Positions 16,810 to 25,150 of a stretch of 64,000 nucleotides of DNA are shown in pieces. The stretch covers positions 439,511 through 503,510 of the forward strand of contig CAJTPT010000001.1 of the NCBI GenBank assembly GCA_910578545.1, given 5' to 3'. Numbering within the stretch: position 1 is the stretch's first letter; the number at the start of each line of letters is the position of its first letter. This DNA is from an uncultured Christensenella sp. (GTDB lineage Bacteria; Bacillota; Clostridia; Christensenellales; Pumilibacteraceae). A program made the position numbers and the translations under genes. Under the pieces are notes generated by a model. The model was not told where the DNA came from, searched no databases, and saw nothing but the letters and a program-made list of their open reading frames with translations.

Positions 16810-17483
16810 TATTCGCCCTCCTTTTTATCGACAGTCGGAGCGGGTGCGGGTGCGCCGAGAACGTCGCCCTTGTAAATCCACACCTTAACGCCCAAGACGC
16901 CGAAGGTAGTACGCGCGATGCAGTAACCGTAATCGATGTCCGCACGGAGCGTCTGAAGAGGTATCGACCCTTCTTGGTAATGCTCGGCACGCGCTATTTC
17001 CGCGCCGTCCAAACGACCGCCGACCATGACCTTAACGCCCTTGGCGCCGGCGTGCATTGCCTTGCTCATTGCCTGCTTCATCGTGCGGCGGAAGAACGCG
17101 CGCTTTTCAAGCTGAGCGGCGATGTTTTCCGCAAGAAGCTTGGCGTTGAGATCGGGGTGCTTGACCTCGATGATGTTAACGTAAATCTTTTTGCCGTCGA
17201 CAAGCTTTTCGAGGTGCTTTTTGAGCTCGTCGATACCGACGTGCTTTTGACCTATGATCTTGCCGGGGAACTGTGCGTGAATGGATACCGTAACCTTGCC
17301 CTGAGGACGCTCGATAACCACTTTGCTGATACCGCAGGATTTGTATTTATTCTCGATAAACTCGCGAATTTTGTGGTCCTCGATGAGGTACGCCGCAAAG
17401 TCCTGCTTGCTCGCATACCATTGGGAGTTCCATTTTTCTATGATGCCGACGCGCAAACCGTGGGGATTGACCTTCTGACCCAT
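16809..17483 (-). CDS. rpsC: 30S ribosomal protein S3
   Basis: 224 residues with an N-terminal KH domain (IERPQGKVTVSIHAQFPGKI) and the C-terminal domain (GAKGVKVMVGGRLDGAEIAR; YGYCIARTTFGVLGVKVWIY). S3 lines the mRNA entry channel. Opens MGQKVNPHGLRVGIIEKWNS. Ends 2 bp before rplV coding in the operon. Confidence 0.98.
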   Translation of the reverse strand: MGQKVNPHGLRVGIIEKWNSQWYASKQDFAAYLIEDHKIREFIENKYKSCGISKVVIERPQGKVTVSIHAQFPGKIIGQKHVGIDELKKHLEKLVDGKKIYVNIIEVKHPDLNAKLLAENIAAQLEKRAFFRRTMKQAMSKAMHAGAKGVKVMVGGRLDGAEIARAEHYQEGSIPLQTLRADIDYGYCIARTTFGVLGVKVWIYKGDVLGAPAPAPTVDKKEGE

Positions 17484-17485
17484 GA

Positions 17486-17878
17486 TTATTTGTCCTCCTT
17501 GGTGTCGAGTATAACTGTGATGTGGCTCGTGCGCTTAAGGATATGGTGCGCTCTGCCCTTGCTTACCGGTTGATAACGCTTGAGCGTGGGACCGATATCG
17601 GCATAAGCCTCGGCCACGTACAAATCGTCAATAGAAAGCCCGTTGTTATGCTCCGCATTAGCCGCCGCGGACGCGAGAACCTTAAATATGTGCTCGCTTG
17701 CCGCTTTGGGCGTGGCTTGAAGTATAGCCATGGCTTCCGTTACCGAACGACCGCGAATAAGCGGAAGTACGATGCGAACCTTGTCGGGCGCAATGCGTAC
17801 GTGCTTGGCGGTAGCATGCGGACGTTTTTCGCGCTGCTCTTCTACTCTGAGCGCTTTTTCTTTCATTCTCTTAGCCAT
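17486..17878 (-). CDS. rplV: 50S ribosomal protein L22
   Basis: 130 residues. TAKHVRIAPDKVRIVLPLIR, then VAEAYADIGPTLKRYQPVSK and GRAHHILKRTSHITVIL match the globular part and the long hairpin that reaches into the exit tunnel. The N-terminus has about 15 extra charged residues (MAKRMKEKALRVEEQREKRP). Confidence 0.97.
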   Translation of the reverse strand: MAKRMKEKALRVEEQREKRPHATAKHVRIAPDKVRIVLPLIRGRSVTEAMAILQATPKAASEHIFKVLASAAANAEHNNGLSIDDLYVAEAYADIGPTLKRYQPVSKGRAHHILKRTSHITVILDTKEDK

Positions 17879-17889
17879 AACCTGTCTCC

Positions 17890-18168
17890 TTATCTACCCT
17901 TGGTGGTCTTTTCGCCGCCGTGACCCAAGAAAGTGCGGGTAGGTGCAAACTCGCCCAGCTTGTGTCCTACCATGTCGGTCGTGACGTATACGGGCACGAA
18001 CTTTTTGCCGTTGTGTACGGCAAAGGTAAGACCAATAAACTGCGGGAATATCGTGGAAGCGCGCGACCACGTCTTAATAGGACGCTTGTCGGCCTGCTGC
18101 GCCATAGCCTCGGCTTTTTTCATAAGCTTGGCGTCAACGTAATAACCTTTTTTAGTCGATCTTGACAT
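17890..18168 (-). CDS. rpsS: 30S ribosomal protein S19
   Basis: 92 residues; MSRSTKKGYYVDAKLMKKAE, TWSRASTIFPQFIGLTFAVH and VGHKLGEFAPTRTFLGHGG are diagnostic for this head protein. Standard length. Confidence 0.98.
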   Translation of the reverse strand: MSRSTKKGYYVDAKLMKKAEAMAQQADKRPIKTWSRASTIFPQFIGLTFAVHNGKKFVPVYVTTDMVGHKLGEFAPTRTFLGHGGEKTTKGR

Positions 18169-18182
18169 ATCTTAAACGCTCC

Positions 18183-19010
18183 TTAATTTACGCGCTTGAC
18201 AATAAACTTGTCGGAAGCCTTGTGCTTGGATCTTGTCTTCTTACCCAACGTCGGCTTGCCCCAAGGCGATACCGGGCTCGGTCTGCCTATCGGGCTCTTG
18301 CCTTCGCCGCCGCCGTGAGGGTGGTCGCACGGGTTCATAACTACGCCGCGGACGGTGGGTTTTACGCCCATGTGGCGCTTTCTGCCCGCCTTGCCCAAGG
18401 AAACAAGCTCGTGGTCGAGGTTGCCCACCTGCCCGACGGTCGCCTTGCAGCGCTGAAGAACCATACGCATTTCGCCCGACGGAAGTCTGAGCGTGGCATA
18501 TTTGCCCTCCTTAGCCATAAGCTGTGCCGCCGCACCCGCCGAACGGACCATTTGTCCGCCTCTGCCGGGAAGCATTTCTATATTGTGCACGAGCGTACCT
18601 ACGGGAATGTTGGCAAGCGGCAATGCGTTGCCCGCTTTGATATCCACGTTGTCGCCCGATACAACCTTGTCGCCCTTTTGAAGTCCGACGGGCGCGAGGA
18701 TGTAACGTTTTTCACCGTCGGCATAGACCAAAAGCGCAATGAACGCAGTGCGGTTGGGGTCGTACTCGACCGTAGCAACACGCGCCTCGATGTTGTCCTT
18801 GTCGCGCTTGAAGTCGATAAGGCGGTACTTCTGACGGTTGCCGCCGCCGATATGACGAACGGTAATTTTACCCGAGAAGTTGCGACCGCCGTGACGGCTC
18901 TGTTCTCTGAGCAGGGGCTTATACGGCTTGTCGCCCGTAAGCTCCGGCGCCGCTATAACGGTTTTAAACCGCGTACCCGGCGTAATGGGTTTATATCTCT
19001 TAATAGCCAT
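18183..19010 (-). CDS. rplB: 50S ribosomal protein L2
   Basis: 275 residues. The rRNA-binding core has GRNFSGKITVRHIGGGNRQK and EYDPNRTAFIALLVYADGEK; the C-terminal part PTVRGVVMNPCDHPHGGGEG carries the conserved His near the peptidyl-transferase centre. Standard length. Confidence 0.98.
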   Translation of the reverse strand: MAIKRYKPITPGTRFKTVIAAPELTGDKPYKPLLREQSRHGGRNFSGKITVRHIGGGNRQKYRLIDFKRDKDNIEARVATVEYDPNRTAFIALLVYADGEKRYILAPVGLQKGDKVVSGDNVDIKAGNALPLANIPVGTLVHNIEMLPGRGGQMVRSAGAAAQLMAKEGKYATLRLPSGEMRMVLQRCKATVGQVGNLDHELVSLGKAGRKRHMGVKPTVRGVVMNPCDHPHGGGEGKSPIGRPSPVSPWGKPTLGKKTRSKHKASDKFIVKRVN

Positions 19011-19090
19011 ATTAAATGTTTTACCTCCGAATTAGTGGGGTTTGACCGCCGCCCTAGGCTTTTTACCGCCGAAGAGCCGCGAACTCAAAC

Positions 19091-19381
19091 TCAGGACAGC
19101 GTTTCAAAGAACGGGATCGCCTTGGACGACGCGGCGAGCGTGACGTAGGCCTTTTTGCCCTTGGACGTGTAGCCCTGCGTTCTGCCCTGTCTTTTGAGCT
19201 TGCCGCGGACGTTGACGACGTTGACCGATTCGACTTGAACGTCAAACGCTTGCTCGACCGCCGCTTTAATCTGTACCTTGTCCGCGCGCGGGTCTACCAT
19301 AAACACGTAGCGTTTTGCGCCCACCCCGTCGTTGGACTTTTCGGTGAGTACCGGACGAATGATGATATCGTGTGCCGTCAT
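19091..19381 (-). CDS. rplW: 50S ribosomal protein L23
   Basis: 96 residues; AHDIIIRPVLTEKSNDGVGA, VDPRADKVQIKAAVEQAFDV and VNVVNVRGKLKRQGRTQGYT identify L23, the docking site for SRP and trigger factor at the tunnel exit. One-nt overlap with rplD. Confidence 0.97.
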   Translation of the reverse strand: MTAHDIIIRPVLTEKSNDGVGAKRYVFMVDPRADKVQIKAAVEQAFDVQVESVNVVNVRGKLKRQGRTQGYTSKGKKAYVTLAASSKAIPFFETLS

Positions 19382-20022
19382 TATTGCGCCGCGACCTCCT
19401 TAGAAGTGTATTTCTGTTCGATGGCCTTAATCGCTTCGACCGTCGTAAGCATAACCGTGTTGGCAACTACGTCGTAAACGCTGAGCTGTTCGCTGTTAGC
19501 CGTGCGTACGTTGGGAATGTTGGCCGCCGCGCGTACCGCGTTTACACTGCCGTTGGGAAGAACCAAAAGCACGCGGCTTTCGATCTTGAGCGCCTTTAAT
19601 ACAGCCGCCATCTGTTTGGTCTTGGGCTCGATTTCCAGCTTATCGAGGACGATCAGATTGCCGTCCGAACGCTTGGCGGAAAGCGCGCTCGTAATTGCCG
19701 TTATGCGCATGACCTTGGTTATCTTTTTGCGGAAGGAACGGGGCTTCGGTGCAAATACGACGCCGCCGCCTTTCCACTGCGGTGCGCGGATAGAGCCCTG
19801 ACGAGCGTTACCCGTGCCCTTTTGACGCCACGGCTTTTTGCCGCCGCCCGTTACCTCGGTACGCGTAAGCGTGCTTTTGGTGCCCTGGCGTGCGTTAGCC
19901 ATTTGCGCTACTACTGCTTGATGTATGACCGACTCGCGGTACTCGGCTCCGAATACGCTGTCGTCAAGCTCCATGGTGCCGGCGGAAGTGCCGTCCTGTT
20001 TGTATATCTCGATTGTAGGCAT
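19381..20022 (-). CDS. rplD: 50S ribosomal protein L4
   Basis: 213 residues. The conserved loop RQGTKSTLTRTEVTGGGKKP and RQKGTGNARQGSIRAPQWKG reaches into the exit tunnel. In some bacteria L4 represses the S10 operon by binding the leader. A leader with hairpins is present upstream of rpsJ here but no L4 site was identified. Confidence 0.97.
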   Translation of the reverse strand: MPTIEIYKQDGTSAGTMELDDSVFGAEYRESVIHQAVVAQMANARQGTKSTLTRTEVTGGGKKPWRQKGTGNARQGSIRAPQWKGGGVVFAPKPRSFRKKITKVMRITAITSALSAKRSDGNLIVLDKLEIEPKTKQMAAVLKALKIESRVLLVLPNGSVNAVRAAANIPNVRTANSEQLSVYDVVANTVMLTTVEAIKAIEQKYTSKEVAAQ

Positions 20023-20088
20023 ATTATCTCCTTAATTGCCGTTTGAGTCGTTCGCAAGATGCCGCGGACTATCAAACGTTCGCATTCC

Positions 20089-20718
20089 TTATTTTACCGT
20101 CTCTTTGACCGTTACCAGTCCGCCCTTAGGTCCGGGCACACCGCCGCGAACGAGCAGAACGCCGCGGGTCTTGTCCACTTTAACGACCTTGAGGTTTTGG
20201 ATGGTTACGTTCTCATGACCGTACTGTCCGGGCATCTTAAGATTTTTGATGCGGCGGGAGGGGTTGGAGTTGGCGCCCGTCGAACCTACCTCGCGGTGAA
20301 CGGGTCCGGTACCGTGCGTCATTTTAAGACGGTGGTGGTTCCAGCGCTTGATAACGCCGGTAAAACCTCTGCCCTTGGTGACGCCGCTGACGTCTACCAT
20401 GTCGCCCTCGGCGAACATCGTGCAGTCGATTACCGACCCGACCTCGTAGGCGTCCGCATTGTCGTAACGGAACTCGCGAAGATAACGCGCAGGCTTGGCC
20501 TTGGCCTTTTTGTAAAGCCCCGCTTCGGGTTTGTTTAGCTTGCCTTCTTTTATTTCTTCAAACGCGCAAACCACCGCACTGTATCCGTTGCGCTCAACGG
20601 TGCGGAGGTCGACTACAGTCATCGGTCCGCACTGAATGACCGTTACCGGAATGGCAACGTCGTTCTCGCCGAAAATCTGCGTCATGCCGAGTTTCTTGCC
20701 CAAAATAGCTTTTTTCAT
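20089..20718 (-). CDS. rplC: 50S ribosomal protein L3
   Basis: 209 residues. MKKAILGKKLGMTQIFGEND opens it, and the extension near the catalytic centre reads VTKGRGFTGVIKRWNHHRLK and THGTGPVHREVGSTGANSNP. L3 is an early assembly protein. Standard length. Confidence 0.98.
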   Translation of the reverse strand: MKKAILGKKLGMTQIFGENDVAIPVTVIQCGPMTVVDLRTVERNGYSAVVCAFEEIKEGKLNKPEAGLYKKAKAKPARYLREFRYDNADAYEVGSVIDCTMFAEGDMVDVSGVTKGRGFTGVIKRWNHHRLKMTHGTGPVHREVGSTGANSNPSRRIKNLKMPGQYGHENVTIQNLKVVKVDKTRGVLLVRGGVPGPKGGLVTVKETVK

Positions 20719-20737
20719 AGTTGTCGGCTCCTTTATC

Positions 20738-21046
20738 TTACAGCTTTATCTTGATATCGACGCCTGCGGGAAGATCGAGACGCATAAGCGAATCGACGGT
20801 CTTGCCGGACGGGCTGTATATGTCGATAAGTCGAGAATACGTGCGAAGTTCAAACTGCTCGCGCGAATCCTTGTGCTTGTGAACGGAGCGCAGGATTGTT
20901 ACAACTTCCTTCTGCGTCGGCAGAGGAATCGGCCCGCAAACCTTGGATCCGGTCTGCTTGGCTGCATCGACGATCCGCTGTGCGGAACTGTCGACCAGTT
21001 CATGATCGTACGCTCTCAACTTGATTCTGATTTTTTGGCTAGACAT
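20738..21046 (-). CDS. rpsJ: 30S ribosomal protein S10 (NusE)
   Basis: 102 residues from MSSQKIRIKLRAYDHELVDS; IPLPTQKEVVTILRSVHKHK and EQFELRTYSRLIDIYSPSG are diagnostic. S10 also acts as NusE in antitermination. The start is chosen because ACAAGGAG sits 7 nt upstream; an earlier in-frame ATG would add 19 residues unlike any S10. First gene of the operon. Confidence 0.97.
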   Translation of the reverse strand: MSSQKIRIKLRAYDHELVDSSAQRIVDAAKQTGSKVCGPIPLPTQKEVVTILRSVHKHKDSREQFELRTYSRLIDIYSPSGKTVDSLMRLDLPAGVDIKIKL

Positions 21047-21059
21047 ATGTTTCTCCTTG

Positions 21060-21156
21060 TGTCCGCCCGAGGAACCATACCCAACATGTTGTATGATTTT
21101 CACACGCTCGGGCGTGCCGTTTTTTTCGAATTTTTTTCGGGGCTTCTCGGCCCCGA
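21060..21156 (-). promoter_or_regulatory. Structured 5' leader of the S10 operon
   Basis: The transcript leader of about 145 nt holds two hairpins: TCGGGGCCGAGAAGCCCCGA (21156-21137) followed by an A-rich run, and CACGCCCGAGCGTG (21116-21103). The GCCCGA of the second can instead pair with TCGGGC at 21070-21065, just before the ribosome site, giving two mutually exclusive folds. Confidence 0.5.
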
Positions 21157-21197
21157 TTTCTACTCAAAAACCACCACGCATATTGCGCAGCCTATAT

Positions 21198-21227
21198 ATT
21201 ATATATCTTTAAGCAATCCCTTGTCAA
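21198..21227 (-). promoter_or_regulatory. Promoter of the ribosomal operon
   Basis: TTGACA (21227-21222), 18-bp spacer, TATAAT (21203-21198). It lies about 150 bp upstream of the rpsJ start and is the only strong promoter seen for this 16.6-kb operon. Confidence 0.85.
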
Positions 21228-21413
21228 CTGTTTTAAACTACCTTTTTAAGATTTTTTTTTCTTGCTTGTTTTTGGAAAGAAGTAAGCCCCCGCCCCTTCT
21301 TTGATTTGCCATATTATATAATGAAAGGAAAGTGCGGTGCACTCTATCATTTTTGTCATTCCGAACAAGCGAAGGATCTCACAGATTATTGTAGGGCTTA
21401 TTCCATTGCGTAA

Positions 21414-21893
21414 TCCGCTTTGTTGTCCGCCAAGTGGGAACGCGGGTAGTGCGCGGCACGTTTGGTTGCGCAATCCTTTTTGTTGTCCCCCTCGGAGGAA
21501 ACGTCACGAGCCTGCGAGTGACAAAGGGGTTGCGATAAATTCGGTTCTTAACCATATATCAATGTAATTGCGCCGCTACATAACCCCTTTCGTCGGCTCG
21601 TTCCTCGCCGCCACTTTCCCCCACGGGGGGACAACGTTAATACGGTCGCGCAGTCCGCTTTGTTGTCCGCCAAGTGGGAACGCGGGTAGTGCGCGGCTTA
21701 TTCTGTTGTGCACTCCTTTTTGTTGTCCCCCTTGGGGGAAACGTCACGAGCTTGCGAGTGACAAAGGGGTTGCGATAAATTCGGTTCTTAACCATATATC
21801 AATGTAATTGCGCCGCTACATAACCCCTTTCGACGGCTCGTTCCTCGCCGCCGCTTTCCCCAATAAAAAAGGGCGCAAAGCGCAGTCCTCACT
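21414..21893. repeat. 240-bp tandem duplication of a dispersed repeat
   Basis: The segment from CCGCTTTGTTGTCCGCCAAG recurs exactly 240 bp later (21414 and 21654) with few changes. Each unit contains CCCCCTTGGGGGAAACGTCACG-type sequence, GTGACAAAGGGGTTGCGATA and an inverted ACCCCTTTCGTCGGCTCG. Short frames through it are repeat artefacts. It fills most of the 860-bp gap between rpsJ and the yidD-like gene (21047-21908). Confidence 0.9.
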
Positions 21894-21908
21894 TTTCACC
21901 CTTGCCTA

Positions 21909-22424
21909 TTACTTCAATTCGTCCTTTCCCCCGTTGGGAGGGTGACAACGTTTTAAACGGGAAATTATTTTGGGCATGCCGCGGATAAAACCGTATTTTT
22001 TAAGCGCAAGGATAGCGTATTCCGAACACGACGGGGTAAAAACACAGCGCAATCTCGTTTCGTCGGGCGCAAACCGCTGATACACCATAATACACCAAAT
22101 GCAAATATCCCGCAATCGGATTAAAAAATATATGCCTAAAAGTCCGAGCGATACCGACAGTCCGCAAACGAGATTATATTTAGGCAAAAGGAAAAACAGC
22201 AAGCAAAACGCCGCCGCGCAAACGCAAAGCGGAATAAAAACGTTTAAAACAGCCGTAACCGCGCTAATATGCGGACGGACGAGAACGCGCTCTTGCGGTT
22301 GTTCGAGCGAGTTTAAAAGACTTTGCACCGCCGCTTCGCGCAATTCGCGATTACAAAAATCCGCTTCGGTGAGTTCAATCGAAGCGGATTCCGTTGTTTG
22401 GTTGTTTTCCGATTGGTTATCCAA
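21909..22424 (-). CDS. YidD-like membrane insertion factor fused to an N-terminal membrane domain
   Basis: The last 60 residues of 171 match YidD: YQRFAPDETRLRCVFTPSCS, EYAILALKKYGFIRG and RLKRCHPPNGGKDEL, including the three conserved cysteines. YidD aids YidC-dependent membrane insertion. Ordinary YidD is 70-90 residues and has no such front half. Here about 50 polar residues are followed by two hydrophobic segments (VTAVLNVFIPLCVCAAAFCL; VCGLSVSLGLLGIYFLI). The start is TTG, following AAGGA. It is cotranscribed with the DUF4177-like gene 4 bp upstream and lies away from rnpA/yidC, its usual partners. Confidence 0.82.
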   Translation of the reverse strand: MDNQSENNQTTESASIELTEADFCNRELREAAVQSLLNSLEQPQERVLVRPHISAVTAVLNVFIPLCVCAAAFCLLFFLLPKYNLVCGLSVSLGLLGIYFLIRLRDICIWCIMVYQRFAPDETRLRCVFTPSCSEYAILALKKYGFIRGMPKIISRLKRCHPPNGGKDELK

Positions 22425-22428
22425 GGCG

Positions 22429-22656
22429 TTATTCCTTTACAAAAACCAACATGTAGAAGGTGGTTTCGACGGTCGTCTTGCTGATACAGCCGGTAGTTTT
22501 GCTGGTCGAAATGCGTTCCATGGAATGGTACGTCCAGCCGTCGGCGGCGTTCTGCTGAATAATCGTTTCAAACGATCTGACAGCGTCGGCATTGCTTCCT
22601 TCTTTGCTGAGGATCTGCGAAGTCGTAGGTCCGGCAACTAGCTTGTATTGTTTCAT
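22429..22656 (-). CDS. DUF4177-like small protein
   Basis: 75 residues. The opening MKQYKLVAGPT, the central block IIQQNAADGWTYHSMERIST and the ending FYMLVFVKE follow the pattern of DUF4177 proteins (Y-K-V; L-N-x-x-G-A-E-G-W; final beta strand). Function of the family is unknown. AAGGAG lies before the ATG and a perfect promoter lies 28 bp further up. Operon with the YidD-like gene. Confidence 0.65.
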   Translation of the reverse strand: MKQYKLVAGPTTSQILSKEGSNADAVRSFETIIQQNAADGWTYHSMERISTSKTTGCISKTTVETTFYMLVFVKE

Positions 22657-22683
22657 GCTTTTTCTCCTTTTTGTATTTTTTAT

Positions 22684-22712
22684 ATTATATCATGTTTGTC
22701 GGGCTTTGTCAA
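22684..22712 (-). promoter_or_regulatory. Promoter of the DUF4177-yidD operon
   Basis: TTGACA (22712-22707), 17-bp spacer, TATAAT (22689-22684): full consensus. It is divergent from the ppa promoter 32 bp away. Confidence 0.85.
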
Positions 22713-22743
22713 TATTTTAATTTTAAAAACATTTCTCTAAATA

Positions 22744-22772
22744 TTGAATTATGCTCTTTTTTATGATATACT
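22744..22772 (+). promoter_or_regulatory. Promoter of ppa
   Basis: TTGAAT, 17-bp spacer, TATACT. GGAGG at 22794-22798 lies 5 nt before the ppa ATG. Confidence 0.8.
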
Positions 22773-22803
22773 TTAAAAAAACTCGTCGGCGACGGAGGAT
22801 ATT

Positions 22804-23334
22804 ATGAACATTTGGCACGACATTGCACCCGAACGCATAACAGATCATGAATTTGACGCCCTTATAGAAATACCCAAGGGCTGTAAGGCAAAGTACGAGC
22901 TCGATAAGCAGACGGGTTTGGTTCGGCTCGACCGCGTGCTTTATACTTCCACCGTTTATCCGCAAAACTACGGATTTATTCCGCGCACCCTTGCCGACGA
23001 CGGCGACCCGCTGGACGTGCTTGTGCTCTGTAACGAATCTATATTTCCGATGACGCTTATAAACTGCGTTCCCATCGGCGTTATCAAGATGATAGACGAC
23101 GGCGAGCTCGACGAAAAAATTATCGCCGTGCCTACCGGCGACCCTACTTATAAATCATTTACCGATATTCACGAGCTTCCTAAGCATATTTTCGAGGAAA
23201 TGATGCACTTTTTCGAGGTATACAAAACGCTCGAGCACAAAACAACGGCGGTAAAAGAAATTTCACACAAGCGCCACGCCGTGGAAACAATTAAAAAATG
23301 CATGGAACAATATAATAAAAAATATTGTAAATAA
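22804..23334 (+). CDS. ppa: Inorganic pyrophosphatase, family I
   Basis: Hydrolyses pyrophosphate to phosphate and so pulls biosynthetic reactions forward. 176 residues with FDALIEIPKGCKAKYELDKQ, YPQNYGFIPRTLADDGDPLD and the metal-binding D-G-D-P-L-D-V-L-V-L signature. IIAVPTGDPTYKSFTDI follows. Many Clostridia use family II enzymes instead, so this family I enzyme is worth noting. Clear promoter and ribosome site; single-gene unit. Confidence 0.96.
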   Translation: MNIWHDIAPERITDHEFDALIEIPKGCKAKYELDKQTGLVRLDRVLYTSTVYPQNYGFIPRTLADDGDPLDVLVLCNESIFPMTLINCVPIGVIKMIDDGELDEKIIAVPTGDPTYKSFTDIHELPKHIFEEMMHFFEVYKTLEHKTTAVKEISHKRHAVETIKKCMEQYNKKYCK

Positions 23335-23691
23335 TTTTTTTAATATATTATATTTTTTTATGTTAATATTTTGCTGTTTAATTTATTATTTCGGCTTGTA
23401 AATCCACCCGAATTTTAGCTTTTTTTAAAAATAAATAATATTATTCCGATGTTGTATTTTTGGCGAAAATCCCGTTTTTCGCCTTTTTTTGACTTTATTT
23501 TTCGCTCGGCTTATTTAGTCGATTTGCATATTTCACCCGTCAGAACGCAAATTTCGGGCTATAAAACGTATGCGCACTAATCTAAGTATATTTATTTATT
23601 GACAAAAACAACTTTTTTTAATTAATTAACGGAAAGTCTTTTATTTTGTTTAATTATTTTTATTGCAATTTTTATTTTAATTCATTTTTAT
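23335..23691. other. AT-rich intergenic region
   Basis: 357 bp, strongly AT-rich with long T and A runs (TTTTTTTAATATATTATATT), between the convergent ppa and XRE genes. No gene, clear terminator or DnaA-box cluster was found. Confidence 0.6.
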
Positions 23692-24669
23692 TTAATATTT
23701 TGCGCGCATAATAGTGCTTATAATTCCGCAAATAATTCCCGCGACTGGATACACTACCCAACCCTGATGCCAGTAATTTCCGATAAAGCCGAGCAGAAGA
23801 AAAGCCGCCGTTGCCGAGAGCATCACGGCGCCGCAAATTGCGTTCACAAGTTTTTCGCGCGGCGAGTTTGCGTTTTCCTTTGCTTTGTGTTGTATAACGT
23901 TTTTTCGGTTGTATTTGTCTACATCGTTCGCGTCGCGAATTATTCCTATATACACGAGCCCGCCGATAATTAACCCGAGAACAAACAGAAAGCTTCCCGT
24001 AATATAGCAAGTTGTTGCGTCGGCATTTGCCGTTACTATAATGCCCGTATTTACAAGCGCGGTCATTACAACCAGAAAAACCACGTCGATTAATATTCCC
24101 GCTACAAGGCACGCCATGGCTGTGGGAAACGTCTTGCCGTCTGTTCCTTTTCCGTCGGGATTATGCACAGTCGGGTGTTTTATTCTGAAACGATCGTGCG
24201 CCATTCCTTTATAAATAAACAGAAATAGCGCGACCGCCGTAAACAGAATGACCGCTACTCCGCCCATTATGCTTATAAGCTCGGACATGTTTCCTTTTAG
24301 CGTTTCCGAAAAACCCGAAATAATAACGCAAATCGCAACGCCTATCAGTATAAGCGCAACGCCGACCGCCATTGCAATCGAAAAGCCGTTGACGTGCTTT
24401 ACGTATTTTTCGTCTTTTATGCTTAAAGACGGCGGTTCCTCTTGAGTTTGGGATTCTTGTTTGCCGCTCGCAACGTCGCCGCGCACCAAATCGTCGAGCG
24501 TGACGCCGAACAGGTCGCACAGCGCAATAAGCTTTTCCGTTTCCGGATACGCCTCGCCCGTTTCCCATTTTGACACAGACTGCCGCGACACGTCCAGCTT
24601 TTCGGCAAGGTCTTCTTGAGTGATTTTATTTTTCTTTCTTAAGTATTGCAAATTTTTATCAAACAGCAT
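23692..24669 (-). CDS. XRE-family regulator with C-terminal membrane domain
   Basis: 325 residues. The helix-turn-helix is at residues 5-60 (KNLQYLRKKNKITQEDLAEK; LDVSRQSVSKWETGEAYPET). After a linker rich in Gln and Glu come about six hydrophobic segments (SIAMAVGVALILIGVAICVI; ISIMGGVAVILFTAVALFLF; MACLVAGILIDVVFLVVMTA and others). Such one-component membrane regulators are common in Clostridia; the ligand is unknown. Start chosen at the ATG after GGAGGTAAAA, ahead of an upstream alternative six codons earlier. Confidence 0.85.
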   Translation of the reverse strand: MLFDKNLQYLRKKNKITQEDLAEKLDVSRQSVSKWETGEAYPETEKLIALCDLFGVTLDDLVRGDVASGKQESQTQEEPPSLSIKDEKYVKHVNGFSIAMAVGVALILIGVAICVIISGFSETLKGNMSELISIMGGVAVILFTAVALFLFIYKGMAHDRFRIKHPTVHNPDGKGTDGKTFPTAMACLVAGILIDVVFLVVMTALVNTGIIVTANADATTCYITGSFLFVLGLIIGGLVYIGIIRDANDVDKYNRKNVIQHKAKENANSPREKLVNAICGAVMLSATAAFLLLGFIGNYWHQGWVVYPVAGIICGIISTIMRAKY

Positions 24670-24728
24670 TTTTACCTCCGCGTACAATTAAACATTCGAT
24701 CGCCGCCGAACGCTTGATTTACTGCTTA

Positions 24729-24757
24729 ATTATACCCGTACTCCGCATAAACTTCAA
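24729..24757 (-). promoter_or_regulatory. Promoter of the XRE regulator gene
   Basis: TTGAAG (24757-24752), 17-bp spacer, TATAAT (24734-24729), about 60 bp before the ATG. Confidence 0.7.
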
Positions 24758-25150
24758 CCGATTTTAATTTGCATTCGCAATTTTTTGCGCAACCTGCGGT
24801 TGCATTTTTAATTCGGAATGCGGAATTAGTGGGTTTCAGTTGAATAATTGCACCTGTTGAGCGAATGCGAAACATCTCGCCGTTTATTGGTTGGTTATTT
24901 AATACCGTTGCCATTTATTCGTAATATCCTTCGGTAAGCACAAAACGCTCGAAAGAACAAAATAGGAATAGCGTTTTACTCTGATAACCGCAAAGCTCAT
25001 CTTTGTATTACATTACAGAAACATCGTCACTCTCGCTGTTTGCATGTTGTACGCATATGAAACACTTCGCCGTTTATAGTGCAAAAAAATTCCGAGGAGC
25101 TACACGTATACGGCGACACGCTTCGCTTAGAATGTCACCCACGCTGTCAC
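24758..25150. other. Intergenic, repeat fragments
   Basis: No gene supported. A 62-codon minus frame (24914-24726) crosses an AATTCGG-type repeat and has a poor ribosome site. Two related phrases, GAAACATCTCGCCGTTTATT (about 24868) and GAAACACTTCGCCGTTTATA (about 25059), suggest an old local duplication. Confidence 0.5.

Noticed and set aside
21337..21807. Two similar small plus-strand frames (76 and 79 codons)
   Set aside because: They are readings through the 240-bp duplication; the period is a multiple of three and no ribosome site exists.
24726..24914. A 62-codon minus-strand frame beginning MATVLNNQPINGEMFR
   Set aside because: It crosses an AATTCGG-type repeat, has a ribosome site too far away and no family; treated as repeat sequence.
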